Below are positions 9,618-18,978 of a stretch of 64,000 nt of DNA, piece by piece. The notes beneath the pieces are model-generated. The model did no database searches. It was not told where the DNA came from and was given only the letters and a program-made list of their open reading frames with translations. Origin of the DNA: Legionella moravica DSM 19234. Lineage in GTDB: Bacteria > Pseudomonadota > Gammaproteobacteria > Legionellales > Legionellaceae. The stretch is taken from NCBI RefSeq assembly GCF_000423305.1, contig NZ_KE384000.1, forward strand, positions 134,121 to 198,120, in the 5' to 3' direction. Made by a program: the position numbers and the translations under genes. Each line of letters begins with the position of its first letter. Position 1 is the first letter of the stretch.

Positions 9618-9740
9618 CTTCCAATTAGCCTTAAGTTGTTCTTGACGAAATGCTAAATCTTTAATTCCAAATGTTATCGAAATCTCGCTAAAATGTCCTT
9701 CTCCCTCAGGGAGAAGGTGCCAACGGCGGATGAGGGAATC
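9618..9740 (+). repeat. Left arm of 123-bp inverted repeat
   Basis: This arm matches the reverse complement of 10143-10265 with few mismatches. It includes an inner palindrome (CTTCTCCCT...GGGAGAAGG) followed by GCGGATGAGGG, a REP-like motif. The two arms enclose the DUF559 pseudogene, making a 648-bp unit. Confidence 0.8.
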
Positions 9741-9780
9741 AAACATCATTAATTAAATACTTATAGATAACATCCATTAC

Positions 9781-10068
9781 TCAATTAAATTGTTGCTGTA
9801 CTTTATTATTCCCAAACCTTAAAATTTCATAGCCTGAATTATTAAGATAGTTAGTCCTTCTATTATCGTATTCATTTTGCCTGCACTCATTCTGCTGACC
9901 ACCATCTATTTCAATAATTAATTTTTTTTCGATACAAACGAAATCTACAATATAGGTACCAATAGGGCATTATCTTCTGAATTTAAATCCTTGAAATCGT
10001 TGTGATCCAGGTGAGTTCCACATTTTAATTTCCATGCAGGTGCTGTTTTTGCGTAGGCTTTTTGCATT
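9781..10068 (-). pseudogene. Decayed DUF559 (Vsr-like) endonuclease gene
   Basis: Reading the minus strand in one frame gives 96 codons with the DUF559 pattern. N-terminal NAKSLRKN is followed by PGSQRFQGFKFRR, an in-frame TAA where the family usually has Gln, then PIGTYIVDFVCIEKKLIIEIDGG, YDNRRTNYLNNSGYEILRF and a stop. DUF559 proteins are small endonuclease-fold proteins related to Vsr and restriction enzymes. The internal stop and lack of a start codon in frame mark this as a pseudogene. It lies between two 123-bp inverted repeats, as if the gene and repeats had arrived together. Confidence 0.75.
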
Positions 10069-10142
10069 ATCAATTAATCCCATGCATTTAATTCTTTTTT
10101 GGTTGGACTAAGTATTTTAATAGATAATTTTAATCGTTTTAA

Positions 10143-10265
10143 GATCCCCTCATCCGCCGTTGGCACCTTCTCCCAGAGGGAGAAGGACATTTTATCGAGA
10201 TTTCGATAACATTTGGATTTATAAATTTGGCATTTCGTCAAGAAAAACTTAAGGCTAATTGGAAG
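10143..10265 (-). repeat. Right arm of 123-bp inverted repeat
   Basis: Mirror of 9618-9740, with the same REP-like palindrome (CTTCTCCCAGAGGGAGAAGG). Outside the paired arms the flanks diverge at once, which fixes the ends of the repeat. The rest of the 9513-10331 gene-free stretch shows nothing else. Confidence 0.8.
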
Positions 10266-10331
10266 ACTCTGCCCGCGCAGGATATCCTTCATTGCGTTAA
10301 GGATGCTGACAATCACAAGGAAATCAAGAAG

Positions 10332-11144
10332 TTACCTCGCGTCAACCAGTTCTATATTCTCGAGCTTTAACTGTTCACCTAAAAAGATTTCACCCACTTT
10401 CTGAAATCGGCTCACTGAGTCCGTCACTAAATAATGTACTCTGGATGCCGCCACAGGATCTTCATTAAGCAAATTCTGATTGCTCAATAAACTGTGTAGT
10501 GAACGTGCTGTTGCCTGAGCTGAATCAACTAAAGTTACATTATCAGGCAGCAAGCTGGAGAGTAAGGGCCTAAACACGGGAAAATGCGTACAGCCCAATA
10601 ATACAGCATCCTCATCAGTCACTTTATCCAAATAATGCTTTAAGGCTTCCCTGGCTACCGCATTATCAACCATGCCTTCTTCAGCCAATGCAACCAATAC
10701 ACTGCAAGCGCGCGTGTTGATGACCGCTTGCGGCAATTTTTTTGCTATAAGCTCTTGATACGCTTTAGACGCTATAGTCGTTTCTGTAGCAAGAACCAGG
10801 ATACGTTGGTTTCGAGTCGCTTCCACAGCCGCTGATGCACCTGGAGCAACCACACCAAGAACAGGTATGTCCGTCAACATGCTTTGCAAATGGGGTAACG
10901 CTGCGGTAGTTGCCGTGTTACAAGCAATAACTAATGCCTTAATACGCCGCTCTACCAACAGTTTCGCCATTTGCATGGCGTATTGCTTTACCGTATCAGG
11001 ACTTTTTGTCCCATAGGGTAAACGGGCAGTATCCCCCAAATAAACGAATGACTCTTGCGGTAAACTGGCTCGTAACGCTTTTAATACGGTCAATCCCCCC
11101 ATACCCGAATCAAATACACCAATAGCCAATTGTTTAGAGTTCAA
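10332..11144 (-). CDS. murI: Glutamate racemase
   Basis: A 270-residue enzyme that makes D-glutamate for peptidoglycan. The start of the fold reads GVFDSGMGGLTVL. Both catalytic cysteines are present, in VIACNTATTA (about 76) and LLGCTHFPVF (about 186). The only start that fits is TTG at 11144, with AAGGAG about seven bases upstream. No ATG is nearby, so translation probably begins at a rare codon. It follows ceg28 by 33 bases on the same strand. Confidence 0.94.
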   Translation of the reverse strand: MNSKQLAIGVFDSGMGGLTVLKALRASLPQESFVYLGDTARLPYGTKSPDTVKQYAMQMAKLLVERRIKALVIACNTATTAALPHLQSMLTDIPVLGVVAPGASAAVEATRNQRILVLATETTIASKAYQELIAKKLPQAVINTRACSVLVALAEEGMVDNAVAREALKHYLDKVTDEDAVLLGCTHFPVFRPLLSSLLPDNVTLVDSAQATARSLHSLLSNQNLLNEDPVAASRVHYLVTDSVSRFQKVGEIFLGEQLKLENIELVDAR

Positions 11145-11177
11145 TTCAATACTCCTTTTTTATTATTCTATAAGACA

Positions 11178-14100
11178 CTATGAATTTTTTAGGCCAGTAT
11201 CTCTTTTCTCCTCAGGGCCCTCCGCATTTCTTGTAGTTCTGGCATCTCTCAGGAACACACTGAGTCCATCTTTAATTGATTTTGTAGCTTTAGCAGCCTG
11301 TGAGTCGACTTTTGGACGCTCTTTCTCACTGCTCTTTTTATCCGCGCTCATTTGTTTAACTGCGTCTACAGTCTGTTCAACTGAATCCTTGACTAGAGAA
11401 TTTTTAAAAAGTTGATATAAGGAATTGTTGTGAAAACCAGTGCTAATACCCAGAAAAGAACCTTTTTCCTGAGCAGGATCGAACTGGTTTTCACCGAAAC
11501 GATCCAGCTTGATTGCGTCAGCATTAATCTTCATGTGAGGATTTTTTTCGCCTAGAATAATCAGAGCAGTCCATAAATAACGCATTTGCTCTTCATTATC
11601 ACCGTACAATCTTAATGGTTTTTCTTTAGTAGGGGGTGAATCCAGATTAGCAATGGCATCAGCAGCAAGAGCCAGGGAAAATTCCATTTTCGCTTTGATA
11701 AGCCGAAAATCTTCAGCTGAACCTTTGGCAGGAACAGGCAGGGTTTGTCTTGGAAATTCCTGTATCTCAAACTTGCCGCCAGAGGATCTGGTTACTTTAT
11801 CCCCTTTTAGGGTCATGGTACCAGGTGGAGATAAATCTACGGTATACCGGCCAACGACTTCATAATCTTTACTTACCTTATCTTGTTTATATGCAGTTTG
11901 AACATAGTCAACAACAGCAATTTTTCCTTCAGGGATAGACTGTCCTAACTCAAGTTTTCGTCCCCCTGCAGTATCACTTGGTGTTTCAAGTCCATTTTTA
12001 TGTTTTTGTGATGAATAAGTTAAACCCTCAACGTGATCACGAGACTCTATCCTGCGAGTGATATAGTCCGCATGGAACATATAGCTTTTTTTATGATCAG
12101 CGGCCTCATCTAGTGCTTGCAGAATCCCATCATCACCGGATAATTTTTGCTGAATTGTTTCATAAAATTGTAAATTCGATTTAATGGCGTCCAGTTCTTC
12201 TCTGAGTTGTTGAAACACTCTTAATATACGCTTATCCAGCTCCTCCGACAGCATATTTCCAGGATTCTCATTCTGGCTTAAAATCGCTTCAATTGCTTTT
12301 TGATCTCGTCTTAATTGCTCCACAATAAGATCGCAATCATTAGAAAGCTGCTGGTATTGACCTTTCATTTGTTTAGCACTTAATTGTGCTTCACCCCTGA
12401 ACGATGGATTGTATAAATGATGTGGTTTTATGCCTTCAATGAATTTAAAATGTTCCCTGGATTTGTTTAATGCACCCAGATGCTGGTTAATTGATGTTGC
12501 AATCTTTTTCAAATCAGTTACCGCATCGATGACAACAAAGGGATCAGCATCATTCAAATTATTTTTTAATACAGCATTTTTTAATTGATAAAAAATACTG
12601 CTGGATAATTGAGTGTATAACTGGGCTTGCAGATCTGAATTTCCTCTTGGAACAACACGTTCAATAAATTCATTATACGTCCGGGATCCATTAAATTGTT
12701 TGACAATTTCTTTTGGGTCAATTGGTGCATTTTTATTAAGTGTTAATAAAATGCCAAGCAACTGTTTTTCCAGTGATTTATTACTTTTATCCTCAGGAGA
12801 AATTAAAGCATATGCTCTGAGCAATTCTTGATTGTGCTGATTTTGAGCTTTAATTTGATCTCTTATTGCAGAGGGCTCTTTGAAAGCCGAGCCGTCGTTA
12901 CTCAAGCCAAAAGCCTGATAAAAACGTCCTGCATTGACGTCAGCTCCACAGTGTACTTTAATGTTATCAATTATGCCCTTGTATAGAGCTGGATTATTAA
13001 AATCTTGCCCATTATTTCTAGCCGTTGCCGCATCCAAATCCCTATTTAAGGCATCGACTTGCACAGCGCTTAACTTAATGGTAGGTTGAAAAGCAGACAA
13101 AATGCGTGCTACAGCTGGATTGTGGATGAGCTGAAAAACCGCTAGAGATTTATTTTCTTCAGCAAGTTCGGCAAGACCCGCGACACCCGTTCCCAAATGA
13201 ACAGCCAATTGCTCCACATCTAATGCTGTTAGAACCTGATAGAGCGGAGGAGTTTTTTTAAGCAATGCTTGTTGTTTTGCTACAGGCAACTCGTTAAATA
13301 CCCTAATCAATTGAGGATGTGGTGCTACCCCCAATTGCGGCACTTTTTTTATTTCATCCTCAAATAAAAAAGATCGAGCAGATTGTTTTATATCTTTAAG
13401 ATTCGTGTCTACAATCCAGTCAACAGGAGTTACCCCTGCATCAACGAATACCTTCTGGCATTGTTTCAAACCGACAGCTTCATTCAGAGCCTTTAATTTT
13501 TGAAGATCCAGCCTGGGAATAAACTGCTTCAACATGGCATTCTTGATGACACCGAGATTATCTTTAACTGCCAAATCAATATAATCATGTTGGCCAAATG
13601 TCTCTTTTAATTTTGCCTTGAACTCTTCCTCGGTATTTGTTTTAAGAAGAGGCAATAAATCAATTTCTAACTGGGCTACAGCGACCTTAAGATAGCTTAC
13701 TCCGAGAACGCTTTTAGCCCAATCCATATCTTCTATAGTTAATTTATTCTTAATTGGTTGAGGTATGCTTTCTAAAAAAGCATTATTGTTTTTTTTCAAA
13801 TTTTCAACTTGCCTCAAAATATCATTCGATGAGAGATCCGCCACATATTGTTGAAATTCAGTCTTTCCAGCTGCATGATCCAGCACCTGCAAACGATTTT
13901 GAAGAGCATTTTGAATTGGCTCGCTCAAAGGATATGATAAAGTAGCATTGGCAGATTGAGGATAATTCAAGTTTTTTGCAGCATTATCAACAGAAGCTTT
14001 ATCCCGTGCAGTGAGCAACAGTTCTATGTGATTACGATCTTTGGATTGCGCAATCAAGCGTAATAATAAAAGATCTCGCGCGTGATGGCGTATCTCACGA

Positions 14101-14615
14101 ATGGCATCTGCGGTTAAAATATTATCGGATTTATTTCGTGCTGGTGGAACCGGGGCAGGAGGTTGTGCAGCGGCAGCAGGTTCATTTTTTTTCCAACCAT
14201 GAACTTGATTTTCGACTCCGAATTTTCCCAATACGGGTTTAGATGCCAGATATGCCCGGCATTCCTCTTCATTATGGGTGAGAATACCAATCAGAACATC
14301 ATCATCAACATCCTTTAAGCCTAAAGTGACACGTTGCTGAGCAGCCATTTGGCGAATTACCTCTACGCCCGGAGGTCCCACAAGGGTTAATAAATTATCA
14401 TTATCCTCGTAAAATTTATGACCATCAGCTTCTTTTAAACCTGGAAAATGCTCCCAAAATCCTTTGTTAATGATAATTGCGAGCCTTATTGACTTCAGAT
14501 CCGCAGGATCAGCTTTTAAAAGATCATCTAATGCTCTGTTGCGAACAGCAGAATCTATCCCGGCCAGTGCCTCATTATTGGTAATTGCATTGCTGATCGC
14601 ACCATTCTTCGCCAT
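11178..14615 (-). CDS. ceg28: Large Dot/Icm effector, Ceg28-like
   Basis: An 1145-residue soluble, largely helical protein that I recognise by size and place (between murI and the dapA region) as Ceg28 (lpg2311 from memory), a Dot/Icm substrate of unknown function. The first 150 residues contain short helical repeats. A Pro/Ala linker (AAAAQPPAPVPPA) lies near 150. Coiled-coil-like stretches are at about 720-820. The end is rich in Lys/Glu with DAVKQMSADKKSSEKERPK near 1090. No catalytic motif is visible. ATG at 14615 is preceded by GGAG at seven bases. A PmrA-box-like sequence lies about 45 bases upstream. Confidence 0.75.
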   Translation of the reverse strand: MAKNGAISNAITNNEALAGIDSAVRNRALDDLLKADPADLKSIRLAIIINKGFWEHFPGLKEADGHKFYEDNDNLLTLVGPPGVEVIRQMAAQQRVTLGLKDVDDDVLIGILTHNEEECRAYLASKPVLGKFGVENQVHGWKKNEPAAAAQPPAPVPPARNKSDNILTADAIREIRHHARDLLLLRLIAQSKDRNHIELLLTARDKASVDNAAKNLNYPQSANATLSYPLSEPIQNALQNRLQVLDHAAGKTEFQQYVADLSSNDILRQVENLKKNNNAFLESIPQPIKNKLTIEDMDWAKSVLGVSYLKVAVAQLEIDLLPLLKTNTEEEFKAKLKETFGQHDYIDLAVKDNLGVIKNAMLKQFIPRLDLQKLKALNEAVGLKQCQKVFVDAGVTPVDWIVDTNLKDIKQSARSFLFEDEIKKVPQLGVAPHPQLIRVFNELPVAKQQALLKKTPPLYQVLTALDVEQLAVHLGTGVAGLAELAEENKSLAVFQLIHNPAVARILSAFQPTIKLSAVQVDALNRDLDAATARNNGQDFNNPALYKGIIDNIKVHCGADVNAGRFYQAFGLSNDGSAFKEPSAIRDQIKAQNQHNQELLRAYALISPEDKSNKSLEKQLLGILLTLNKNAPIDPKEIVKQFNGSRTYNEFIERVVPRGNSDLQAQLYTQLSSSIFYQLKNAVLKNNLNDADPFVVIDAVTDLKKIATSINQHLGALNKSREHFKFIEGIKPHHLYNPSFRGEAQLSAKQMKGQYQQLSNDCDLIVEQLRRDQKAIEAILSQNENPGNMLSEELDKRILRVFQQLREELDAIKSNLQFYETIQQKLSGDDGILQALDEAADHKKSYMFHADYITRRIESRDHVEGLTYSSQKHKNGLETPSDTAGGRKLELGQSIPEGKIAVVDYVQTAYKQDKVSKDYEVVGRYTVDLSPPGTMTLKGDKVTRSSGGKFEIQEFPRQTLPVPAKGSAEDFRLIKAKMEFSLALAADAIANLDSPPTKEKPLRLYGDNEEQMRYLWTALIILGEKNPHMKINADAIKLDRFGENQFDPAQEKGSFLGISTGFHNNSLYQLFKNSLVKDSVEQTVDAVKQMSADKKSSEKERPKVDSQAAKATKSIKDGLSVFLRDARTTRNAEGPEEKRDTGLKNS

Positions 14616-14657
14616 AAACTTACTCCGTAGACTGATATGTCTTTATTTTAAGCTTAT

Positions 14658-14677
14658 TTTATTAATTTAACCTTAAA
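14658..14677 (-). promoter_or_regulatory. Possible PmrA box upstream of ceg28
   Basis: On the minus strand, TTAA half-sites are spaced 11 bases apart (TTTAAGGTT-AA-ATTAATAAA), against the remembered Legionella PmrA consensus cTTAATaTT-N2-cTTAATaTT. About 14 of 18 positions agree. A TAAAAT -10 candidate follows at about 14645-14650. AT-rich DNA makes chance matches likely, so this is a moderate call. Confidence 0.35.
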
Positions 14678-14766
14678 TTTATTATCATTTTGCTCAAGGT
14701 GCTTGAATAGATCCAAACTTAAGCTAATTTTATAAATAGAAGTATAGCAAGTTTAAGGGCAAATAA

Positions 14767-15069
14767 ATGAGAATAAAAATAATACTGGCTGGAATGATTC
14801 TGGTTCATGTTGCTCATGCTCAAGGATGCATTCAAGGTGGGCAGCCCTCTCAACCACGCTATGTTTGTTTTGATGGCAGAACTCTGGAGCCCACGGAAAG
14901 CGGACTTGTCTGGAACGCAAAACGAGGCTGTTTTATCAGTTCAGTGCCCTGTTGCGCGTATAATGCAACTCATTATGCCTTTTATCCGAATCCGGCGAAG
15001 ATTGGATCGGCTTACGCCCGATGCCGTCATGATTACCCCTTCCATCTTGGTGAAATGCAGACGCATTAG
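14767..15069 (+). CDS. Small secreted cysteine-containing protein
   Basis: A 100-residue protein with a signal peptide (MRIKIILAGMILVHVAHA, cleavage after residue 18) and a mature part of about 80 residues with six cysteines, including a CC pair, and many Tyr/Pro/Gly. Paired cysteines suggest a disulfide-stabilised periplasmic or exported protein. It is divergent from ceg28 and overlaps the convergent gene at 15066 by four bases at the stop codons. No family is recognised. Confidence 0.65.
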   Translation: MRIKIILAGMILVHVAHAQGCIQGGQPSQPRYVCFDGRTLEPTESGLVWNAKRGCFISSVPCCAYNATHYAFYPNPAKIGSAYARCRHDYPFHLGEMQTH

Positions 15070-16364
15070 ACCAATAAAAAGCGAAAGTTCTTCTGGATTT
15101 CATTTAAATCAAATTGATTTAAATAAAGCGAAAAGCTCATCCAGGCGCTTAACGCGGCTAAATCCTGAAAAGGTGGCGGCAAATAAACAGGGGCCGTTAA
15201 AATTCCTCGTTCTTTTAATTCACCTAATAAAGGTAAATCATCGAGAATCAATTTACCGGTAAACAACAAGGGAATGGAGTCCACTCTCTTTTGACTGATC
15301 GCAAAGCGAATGTAGTTATAAATCAGGACAAAACCCTTGGCATAGGATAAATCTTTAGTAAAGGGACCACCGGTTGGTGTACTGCCTCTAAAAATCCGTA
15401 CAGTCTGGTTATAACTGTCTTCTTCTGTCAATCCACACTCTATAAAGTAGCGGTAGATATCCAGAAAATCAGCGCCTTTGGTTACCTTATCCAACGCAAT
15501 CACCCTGTTGGTAATCTTCAACATACGTCCAGGATAAGAGGAAAAAGTAACAACTTCAGTGATTACGGCCAAGCCTTCCTGAATCACACTGCTTGACGGA
15601 GAACCTTTGGACAGGAAAAAGCAATTAGGCTGCATTGCACCATTCAATGTAGTGCCCACATGAACCCAACCTTCATGCACTTCCAAATAACGCAAATCAC
15701 GATCACTAAACATTGCCTGCTGACTTAGTTTAATGCTGTCAGCACCAGCTGAGGCATCAGCAACCATATCATCACTGACCATAACCGTTACTTTTCCTGG
15801 GTGTTTAGAAAAGAAATGTCCTAGTCGTGCCTGCAGCATTTCCTGGGCCTGTTGCGGTGTATGACGTTTTACATCCGCTTCAGATTGCAGTTGAACATCA
15901 AGATTGGTTAACACATCAAACAGCAATGTACCCATTTGGGACATGCGGGGACCGCCTGCATAAAAAACGTCATCAGGACTGCCATACAATTCCATGGCCA
16001 ATTCACTAAATGACGAAGTTCCCCGGGCTGCCAACATTTGTGTGGCTCGGCTGTATTCTTCACACTGGCGCCTGATTAACCGGGTCAAGGAGGAGTACTG
16101 ACCCAACTGATTCTGAGCATCACGCAGAATCAGTCGAAACTCTTCCTGTTTTTCGCGCACATCAAAAGGCAAGGGTTTATTATCATAATAGGCTTTATCA
16201 ACACTCGGTAATTTATTTCCCTTGGCTTTAAAAAATTCTTTTTTTACCGAGTCATCCCATTTAATACTATCAAGAATCCTGATTTTGCGTTGCGCTTCCA
16301 CAATGCGCTTGGATAACTCCTGTACAATATGCAACTCCCCTGATTCTGATGGTGTCATAGTCAA
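15066..16364 (-). CDS. QEGLA-motif (DUF1704/MATCAP-type) putative metallopeptidase
   Basis: A 432-residue protein of the 'flavohemoglobin expression-modulating QEGLA motif' family (DUF1704). It has the metal-binding HExxxH motif as HEGWVH at residues 230-235 and the naming QEGLA motif at 262-266, the glutamate of which would be the third zinc ligand. The eukaryotic relatives include MATCAP tubulin carboxypeptidases. From this I infer a zinc carboxypeptidase-like fold; the substrate in bacteria is unknown. ATG at 16364 lies three bases after the lipoprotein gene, in a run with dapA. Confidence 0.8.
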   Translation of the reverse strand: MTMTPSESGELHIVQELSKRIVEAQRKIRILDSIKWDDSVKKEFFKAKGNKLPSVDKAYYDNKPLPFDVREKQEEFRLILRDAQNQLGQYSSLTRLIRRQCEEYSRATQMLAARGTSSFSELAMELYGSPDDVFYAGGPRMSQMGTLLFDVLTNLDVQLQSEADVKRHTPQQAQEMLQARLGHFFSKHPGKVTVMVSDDMVADASAGADSIKLSQQAMFSDRDLRYLEVHEGWVHVGTTLNGAMQPNCFFLSKGSPSSSVIQEGLAVITEVVTFSSYPGRMLKITNRVIALDKVTKGADFLDIYRYFIECGLTEEDSYNQTVRIFRGSTPTGGPFTKDLSYAKGFVLIYNYIRFAISQKRVDSIPLLFTGKLILDDLPLLGELKERGILTAPVYLPPPFQDLAALSAWMSFSLYLNQFDLNEIQKNFRFLLV

Positions 16365-16367
16365 CCC

Positions 16368-16598
16368 TTATGAATTAATAATGTCTTCCCCTGGCGGCGC
16401 AATACTGACTTGCGCGTCCTGATTTTGAGAGGGTAAATCATAAAAATTACTGATGTTCGCATTGGTCAATGGAGGTGGTACTACTATTTTCGTTCCATTA
16501 TGACTGTGTAAATAAACATTCTCTCCATTACTGGAATAACGAGAATTACAGGCTGACAGCGCCAATGTAGCAAGAACAATAAAACTCAATTTTTTCAC
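16368..16598 (-). CDS. Small lipoprotein
   Basis: A 76-residue protein starting at GTG 16598, with GGGG six bases upstream. It has a lysine-led signal peptide (MKKLSFIVLATLALSAC) and a LSAC lipobox, so it is lipidated at Cys. The mature 60 residues are Ser/Asn/Pro-rich (e.g. NVYLHSHNGTKIVVPPPL). The place directly after dapA is that of the BamC/NlpB lipoprotein in many gammaproteobacteria; this could be a much reduced counterpart, which is inference from position only. Confidence 0.75.
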   Translation of the reverse strand: MKKLSFIVLATLALSACNSRYSSNGENVYLHSHNGTKIVVPPPLTNANISNFYDLPSQNQDAQVSIAPPGEDIINS

Positions 16599-16610
16599 AA
16601 CTATCCCCAA

Positions 16611-17483
16611 TTAAATCAACTCCAGATTTTTTAGTACTTTTTCCAATGCCTGGTGGTGCGTTTCTGATAATTCAGTAAGAGGCAGTCTGATCTCCCCGCC
16701 AATTAAGCCCATTTTATTCAACGCCCATTTCACAGGAATTGGATTCGCTTCCACAAACATCAACTCATGCAAAGGCATTAATTGCTCCTGTAGACGAAGA
16801 CAAGCCGCATGATCACCATCCAGTGCCAAATCACACAGTTTAGCCATCAATTTAGCCGCAACATTGGCAGTAACCGATATCACTCCTTTTGCTCCAGCCA
16901 GCATCCATTGTGCTGCGGTTAAATCATCACCGCTGTAGACATCGATTCGACCTTCAGAAAGACGAAGAATTTGTTGTAACCGGGTCATCTGGCCTGTTGC
17001 TTCTTTAATTCCGACGATATTGGATATTTTCGCCAGTCGTGCAACAGTTTCAGGTAATAAATCACAAGCGGTTCGACCAGGAACATTATACAGAATGATA
17101 GGCATTGCTACTGCCTCAGCGATGCGTTGGTAATGTAGATACAACCCTTCCTGAGTCGGTTTAATATAGGCCGGAGTCATAATTAACGCTGCGTGGGCAC
17201 CATACTCCATAGCCTGCTGGGTCAACGCAATGCACTCTTTGGTAGCGTTCATTGCTGTTCCAGCGATTACAGGCACCCTCTCCTTAGCCTGGTCTATAAC
17301 TGTTTTAATAACCAATAATTTTTCTTCATGCGATAAAGTACCAGCCTCACCAGTAGTGCCTGCAGCTACAAGTCCATGAGTTCCCATTTCTATGTGAAAT
17401 TCAACCAGCTCTCGCAGATGATGCACATCCACTTCGTCATTCTGCATGGGTGTAACCAAGGCTACTATACTTCCTCTAAACAT
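16611..17483 (-). CDS. dapA: 4-hydroxy-tetrahydrodipicolinate synthase
   Basis: A 290-residue enzyme that condenses pyruvate with aspartate semialdehyde in the lysine/diaminopimelate pathway, using the product of asd at 2678-3700. Motifs: [13 protein letters not shown] (about 43-55), ILYNVPGRT with the catalytic Tyr (about 131-139), and the Schiff-base lysine in GIKEATGQ (about 158-165). Normal length. It is the first gene of the dapA-lipoprotein-QEGLA run. Confidence 0.96.
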   Translation of the reverse strand: MFRGSIVALVTPMQNDEVDVHHLRELVEFHIEMGTHGLVAAGTTGEAGTLSHEEKLLVIKTVIDQAKERVPVIAGTAMNATKECIALTQQAMEYGAHAALIMTPAYIKPTQEGLYLHYQRIAEAVAMPIILYNVPGRTACDLLPETVARLAKISNIVGIKEATGQMTRLQQILRLSEGRIDVYSGDDLTAAQWMLAGAKGVISVTANVAAKLMAKLCDLALDGDHAACLRLQEQLMPLHELMFVEANPIPVKWALNKMGLIGGEIRLPLTELSETHHQALEKVLKNLELI

Positions 17484-17761
17484 GGTGCCCTCTATTTTTA
17501 TTATGAGTTACCCTTTATATTACTGGAAAACCGGGGTCAGAGTAAATTTATATATAAGCTCCGGGAAAAAACCCAATTACCAGCCCTCCAAATTTCCTTA
17601 TCTCCGCATCAAAAACACGTCCCTATGAACAGCAAGACCACAAGGAGCGGAAACATCCTGCTCATCTGCTCCTCCCTTACTATTTGAATAATATTTCTAC
17701 ATATTTCATTATTTATGTACTATTATTTCCTATGAAGGACAATTATAAGAGGAAGTCAACT

Positions 17762-18010
17762 ATGAAAAAGATAATTGCAACGTCAATTCTATTAGGCGCA
17801 TCAAGTTTAATGCTGATCAGTTGCACCAATGAACAAGTTGGTACAGCAGGTGGGGCAGCTTTGGGTGCCGGATTAGGATATGCAGTATCTGGTGGTTCAG
17901 GCTTGGGAACGGCTATTGGTGCAGGAGCTGGCGCTCTGGTAGGTAATGCTGTCGGAAGAGAACAGGATAGACGTGAATATTATTATTACGGTCGTCCTTA
18001 TTATTACTAA
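17762..18010 (+). CDS. Glycine-zipper outer-membrane lipoprotein
   Basis: An 82-residue lipoprotein from the ATG at 17762 (AGAGGAAG just ahead). The signal peptide ends in the lipobox LISC. The mature part has a Gly/Ala-rich zipper (GTAGGAALGAGLGYAVSGGSG and a second glycine-rich helix) that could pack two helices in a membrane, then a short charged Tyr-rich tail (REYYYYGRPYYY). It resembles SlyB/OsmB/YmgG-type stress lipoproteins. It stands alone, followed by a strong terminator. Confidence 0.85.
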   Translation: MKKIIATSILLGASSLMLISCTNEQVGTAGGAALGAGLGYAVSGGSGLGTAIGAGAGALVGNAVGREQDRREYYYYGRPYYY

Positions 18011-18060
18011 TTCCAATGCAAGACTTTATTATTCCTGTTTCAGATTCAATTGTACCTGAT

Positions 18061-18107
18061 TACCCTGATTCTTAGTTGATCTAGAGAATCAGGGTAGGGT
18101 GTTTTAT
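18061..18107 (+). terminator. Rho-independent terminator
   Basis: A 12-bp perfect stem (TACCCTGATTCT...AGAATCAGGGTA, 18061-18096) with a 12-base loop, then GGGTGTTTTATT. It ends the glycine-zipper lipoprotein transcript. Confidence 0.8.
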
Positions 18108-18192
18108 TAAAATTTCTTGTCAAATCATTCAGCATTATAAAATTTCATTGCTATACTTTTGAATAAAATAATAAATTACAAGGATCGTTACC

Positions 18193-18975
18193 ATGAGACT
18201 TAAAAATAAGGTCGCCGTAATTACCGGGGCAGCCAGTGGTATAGGCAAAGAAATTGCCTTGGTTTATGCCCAGGAAGGCGCAAAAATAGCGATTGCCGAT
18301 CTTAATCCAGAGCAGGCAAAGAGCACTGCAGAAGAGATCAAATCGCTTGGCGGTCAAGCCATGGCAGTGGCCATGAACGTTACTGATGAGAATCAAGTGA
18401 ATCAGGGAATGGATGCTGTTGCCGAGCAATTTGGTGGCATTGATGTTTTAGTCAGTAATGCGGGTATTCAAATCATTGAATCAGTGGATAAATTAGCCTT
18501 TGCTGATTGGAAAAAATTACTTGCCATTCATCTTGATGGTGCATTTTTAACAACCCGTGCAGCATTAAAGCATATGTATGCGTCCAACAAAGGTGGAAGC
18601 ATCATCTATATGGGTTCAGTTCATTCCAAGGAAGCCTCGTTGCTAAAAGCCCCCTATGTTACTGCTAAACACGGTTTGCTGGGTTTATGCAAAGTGGTTG
18701 CAAAAGAAGGAGCAGCCCATAATGTAAGAGCGAATGTCATATGTCCGGGTTTCGTGCGCACCCCCTTGGTGGAAAAACAAATTCCGGAACAAGCGAAAGA
18801 GCTAGGCATCAGTGAAGAAGAAGTCATCAAAAAAGTAATGCTGAAAGAAACCGTTGATGGTGAATTCACTACTACAGATGATGTCGCTCAAACAGCATTA
18901 TTTTTCGCTTCTTTTGAATCGAATGCACTTACCGGTCAATCCCTTGTTGTCAGTCATGGATGGTTTATGGAGTAA
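18193..18975 (+). CDS. bdhA: 3-hydroxybutyrate dehydrogenase BdhA
   Basis: A 260-residue short-chain dehydrogenase that interconverts 3-hydroxybutyrate and acetoacetate with NAD, used when stored poly-3-hydroxybutyrate is mobilised. The cofactor loop is [10 protein letters not shown] (about 12-21); NAG is at about 90. The catalytic Ser-Tyr-Lys set is in GSVHS and APYVTAKHG (about 140-160). The C-terminal SHGWFME is typical. It forms the bdhA-patD operon described in L. pneumophila (patD begins three bases after its stop). Confidence 0.93.
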   Translation: MRLKNKVAVITGAASGIGKEIALVYAQEGAKIAIADLNPEQAKSTAEEIKSLGGQAMAVAMNVTDENQVNQGMDAVAEQFGGIDVLVSNAGIQIIESVDKLAFADWKKLLAIHLDGAFLTTRAALKHMYASNKGGSIIYMGSVHSKEASLLKAPYVTAKHGLLGLCKVVAKEGAAHNVRANVICPGFVRTPLVEKQIPEQAKELGISEEEVIKKVMLKETVDGEFTTTDDVAQTALFFASFESNALTGQSLVVSHGWFME

Positions 18976-18978
18976 ACC

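Noticed and set aside
10074-10316. 80-residue minus-strand frame
   Set aside because: It lies over the right repeat arm and out of frame with the DUF559 remnant; composition is not protein-like.
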